From the NCBI GenBank assembly GCA_013397075.1, contig VWZS01010097.1, forward strand, positions 156,727 to 220,726: a DNA stretch of 64,000 nucleotides. The letters are read 5' to 3'. A program made the translations under genes and the position numbers. This document shows positions 62,252 to 64,000 of this stretch, in pieces (within the stretch, counting starts at the first letter, position 1; each line of letters begins with the position of its first letter). Under the pieces are notes generated by a model. That model was not told where the DNA came from and made no database searches. It worked only from the letters and a program-made list of their open reading frames with translations. Source of the stretch: Rhabdornis inornatus. Lineage: Eukaryota > Chordata > Aves > Passeriformes > Rhabdornithidae.

Positions 62252-64000
62252 CTAATAAAATTCTGTGCTGTCCTCCTCATCCCACTGCACTTTCAAGTCC
62301 AAATCTTTGAAGAGCATGGTGAGGGGAGTGGCCGTGTCCTGGCCTGGGGACAGGCTCAGTTCTGTGCAGCTCAGCTCCTTTGCTGCTGGGAACATTTCCA
62401 TGGCTGCAGTCTCTGGGAGCTGCCCTTTGTTTGCAGGATGTGGGAATGACTCTGGCAGCACCCACTGCTCCACGTGCTTCTCTCCAGGGAAGTCGTTCCC
62501 AGTCCGGACTGAGAGAAGCAGAGTTGCTGACAGAGGTGCCAGCAGTTCCTCCTCTGGGGCACAGTGTGGGGCAGCTTTTCCTGCAGACAGCAGCAGGGGC
62601 AGCTCTGCCTGTTGTCTGTAGCATCCTCCCTGTTGCAGCAAAGCCAGGGACAGCTGGGACACACACTCTGCATTTTGCAGCCCCTCACTCTGCAGCAGCA
62701 GCTGGGTCTGCCCAGGGCTCCCCTGGATCACAACTGACTCCAGTCTGCCCCTGCTCTTCCACAGGGGCTGCTGCTCTTTGTAATCCCAATGCCTGCAGCT
62801 CTTTCCCAACCCCTGGCTTTGGGCTTTTCCATCCACAGAACGCTCTGGAGGAACTTCCTGCAGCCTTTGGTCCTGCTGTGAGCTCTGCTCGTGCTCTGAG
62901 CCCTCCACACACAGCCCATAGGTCAGGGCCAGGCTGGTGCTGCCTGTGCCTGCAGGAATGCTCTGCTCAGCCCTCTGAGGAGCATAAGCACTCACAGCTG
63001 GGATGTCCTGGGCTGGCTGAGGGGGCAGCTGCAACGTTGCAACATCTGCCTGCTGCTGGTAGGGACAGAAGGGCACTCGTGGCTCCAGGGCCCAGTCCAG
63101 ATGTTGGCTCATCTGGGCCAGCTGCACTTCAGGGATGGAAAGGGAAGGTTTGGATGAGCTGAGGGGTTTTATGATGTGCTCCACTGTCAGTGTGAGAGGC
63201 TGGAAAGATGGAATCCCTCTGAAGTCCTGGTAGAGAAGATAAAAAAGCACCAATTATTAATCTTGAAGGTTTGCTTCAGTTACTTTAACATTTTCTTTGT
63301 AGAAGTGTCAGTAAAAGCCAGTAACAACCACTAGGGATCTGCTCTGCTGACAAAAGAACTCTGGTTTTTTTTGCTTTTGTTTTCCCTGGAGAATGGCCAT
63401 TCACAGTAATACAGACATTTCTCATTGTGTATCAACTGAGCAGTCTTGAAATATGAGGAAGAAAATCTGCTTTTACTTTTGCAAGATTTAACCTAAGCCC
63501 TGCAGCATGGAATTAGCATGAAAATCCTTGAGCTCATTAGCATGAAAACCCAATTCTTACTGTGGGAGATGAGGGATAGGTGAGAATCCCAGGGTTTCAA
63601 GGGAAATTTGGGATTTGGGATGCCTCAGGTTTAGCAGCCTAACCCAAGGGGCTCAGTTTGGGCTCATCAACCCTTTAAATGAAGGAGGGTGGGTTTAGAT
63701 TGGATTTTGGGGAGGAATGCTTTACTCAGAGAGTGCTGAGGGCCTGGCACAGGGCAGGAATCCCTGGCAGGGTTTGGAGCCACCTGGGGCAGTGACAAGT
63801 GTGGAGCCCAGAGCAGTGCATGGAGTAAATGATCTTTCTGTCCCTCCAGCCCCAGGCAGGGGTGACTGTGTGATTTCTGAGCTGCAGTGGCTGCAGGACA
63901 CTCACCAAGGCCCTGGGCTGGGCACTGTGCTGTTTGATGTATTTGTAGATCACATAAGCACTGGCAGCAAAAACCAGCCCAGCACAGAATGCCAGGGCCA
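62252..64000 (-). CDS. IL22RA1: Interleukin-22 receptor subunit alpha-1, last two exons (partial)
   Basis: This class II cytokine receptor pairs with IL10RB to bind IL-22 on epithelial cells and signals through JAK1/TYK2 and STAT3. The visible exons are 63906-64000 (cut by the window edge) and 62252-63226. The first encodes the transmembrane helix (AFCAGLVFAASAYVIYKYI) and QHSAQPRAL. The second encodes 324 residues of cytoplasmic tail. Identification rests on SFQPL followed by EHII/EHVLIP-like text, AYAPQ, TYGLCVEGSE (human SYGVCMEGSG) and the C-terminal LFKDLDLKVQW (human LFRGLALTVQW). Four YxxQ STAT3-type motifs are present. The C-terminus runs several residues beyond the human end. Extracellular exons lie outside the window. 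The position beside MYOM3 matches human 1p36. Confidence 0.93.
63676..63800 (+). repeat. CR1 LINE fragment in the IL22RA1 intron
   Basis: A gggtttagattggattttggggag run followed by a gagagtgctgagggcctggcacag block matches the sense CR1 segment that lies 5' of the common 3' tail. It sits between the last two IL22RA1 exons. Confidence 0.75.

Overview
This window is vertebrate, and almost certainly avian, nuclear DNA. It has multi-exon genes with GT-AG introns, CpG-island promoters, CR1-type LINE 3' ends in both orientations, and a liver-type FABP10 gene that birds keep and mammals lack. The gene order matches the conserved block on human 1p36.11 (from recall, chicken chromosome 23): CNR2, PNRC2, SRSF10, then MYOM3 and IL22RA1. 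Compact introns and the retroviral LTR style would fit a songbird, but the species cannot be fixed from this sequence.

Layout, left to right. (1) 273-1331: CNR2 coding exon, minus strand, followed by about 10 kb with no recognisable gene. (2) 11.4-15.57 kb: PNRC2, plus strand, with a CpG promoter, two non-coding exons and a single coding exon. (3) 15.8-26.13 kb: SRSF10, minus strand, with six coding exons, a roughly 4 kb 3' UTR and a CpG promoter at 26.1-26.5 kb. It converges tail to tail with PNRC2. Its second intron is a U12-type AT-AC intron. (4) 27.23-27.84 kb: an LTR-like element. (5) 30.28-32.40 kb: FABP10, the liver bile-acid-binding protein, minus strand, four exons with a proximal promoter. 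(6) 33.69-55.83 kb: MYOM3 (myomesin-3), minus strand. I could join 36 coding exons in phase into 4,290 nt (1,429 residues plus stop). A solo LTR, CR1 fragments and two tandem repeats lie in its introns. (7) 55.9-62.2 kb: a gap with CR1, a (TGGGA)n microsatellite and one unexplained 108-codon transmembrane ORF. (8) 62.25-64 kb: the last two exons of IL22RA1, minus strand, cut by the window edge.

The genes do not form one pathway. CNR2 is a lipid-sensing GPCR of immune cells. PNRC2 couples nuclear receptors to mRNA decay. SRSF10 is a splicing regulator. FABP10 carries bile acids in hepatocytes. MYOM3 crosslinks the sarcomeric M-band. IL22RA1 is an epithelial cytokine receptor signalling to STAT3. 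The observations most worth following up are the U12 intron of SRSF10 and its in-frame U2-type alternative sites, the cysteine pair and HNF1-like promoter element of FABP10, an intact solo LTR with a 6-bp target duplication, an 86-bp perfect duplication abutting a MYOM3 splice acceptor, four YxxQ motifs in IL22RA1, and the orphan transmembrane ORF at 58.2-58.5 kb.
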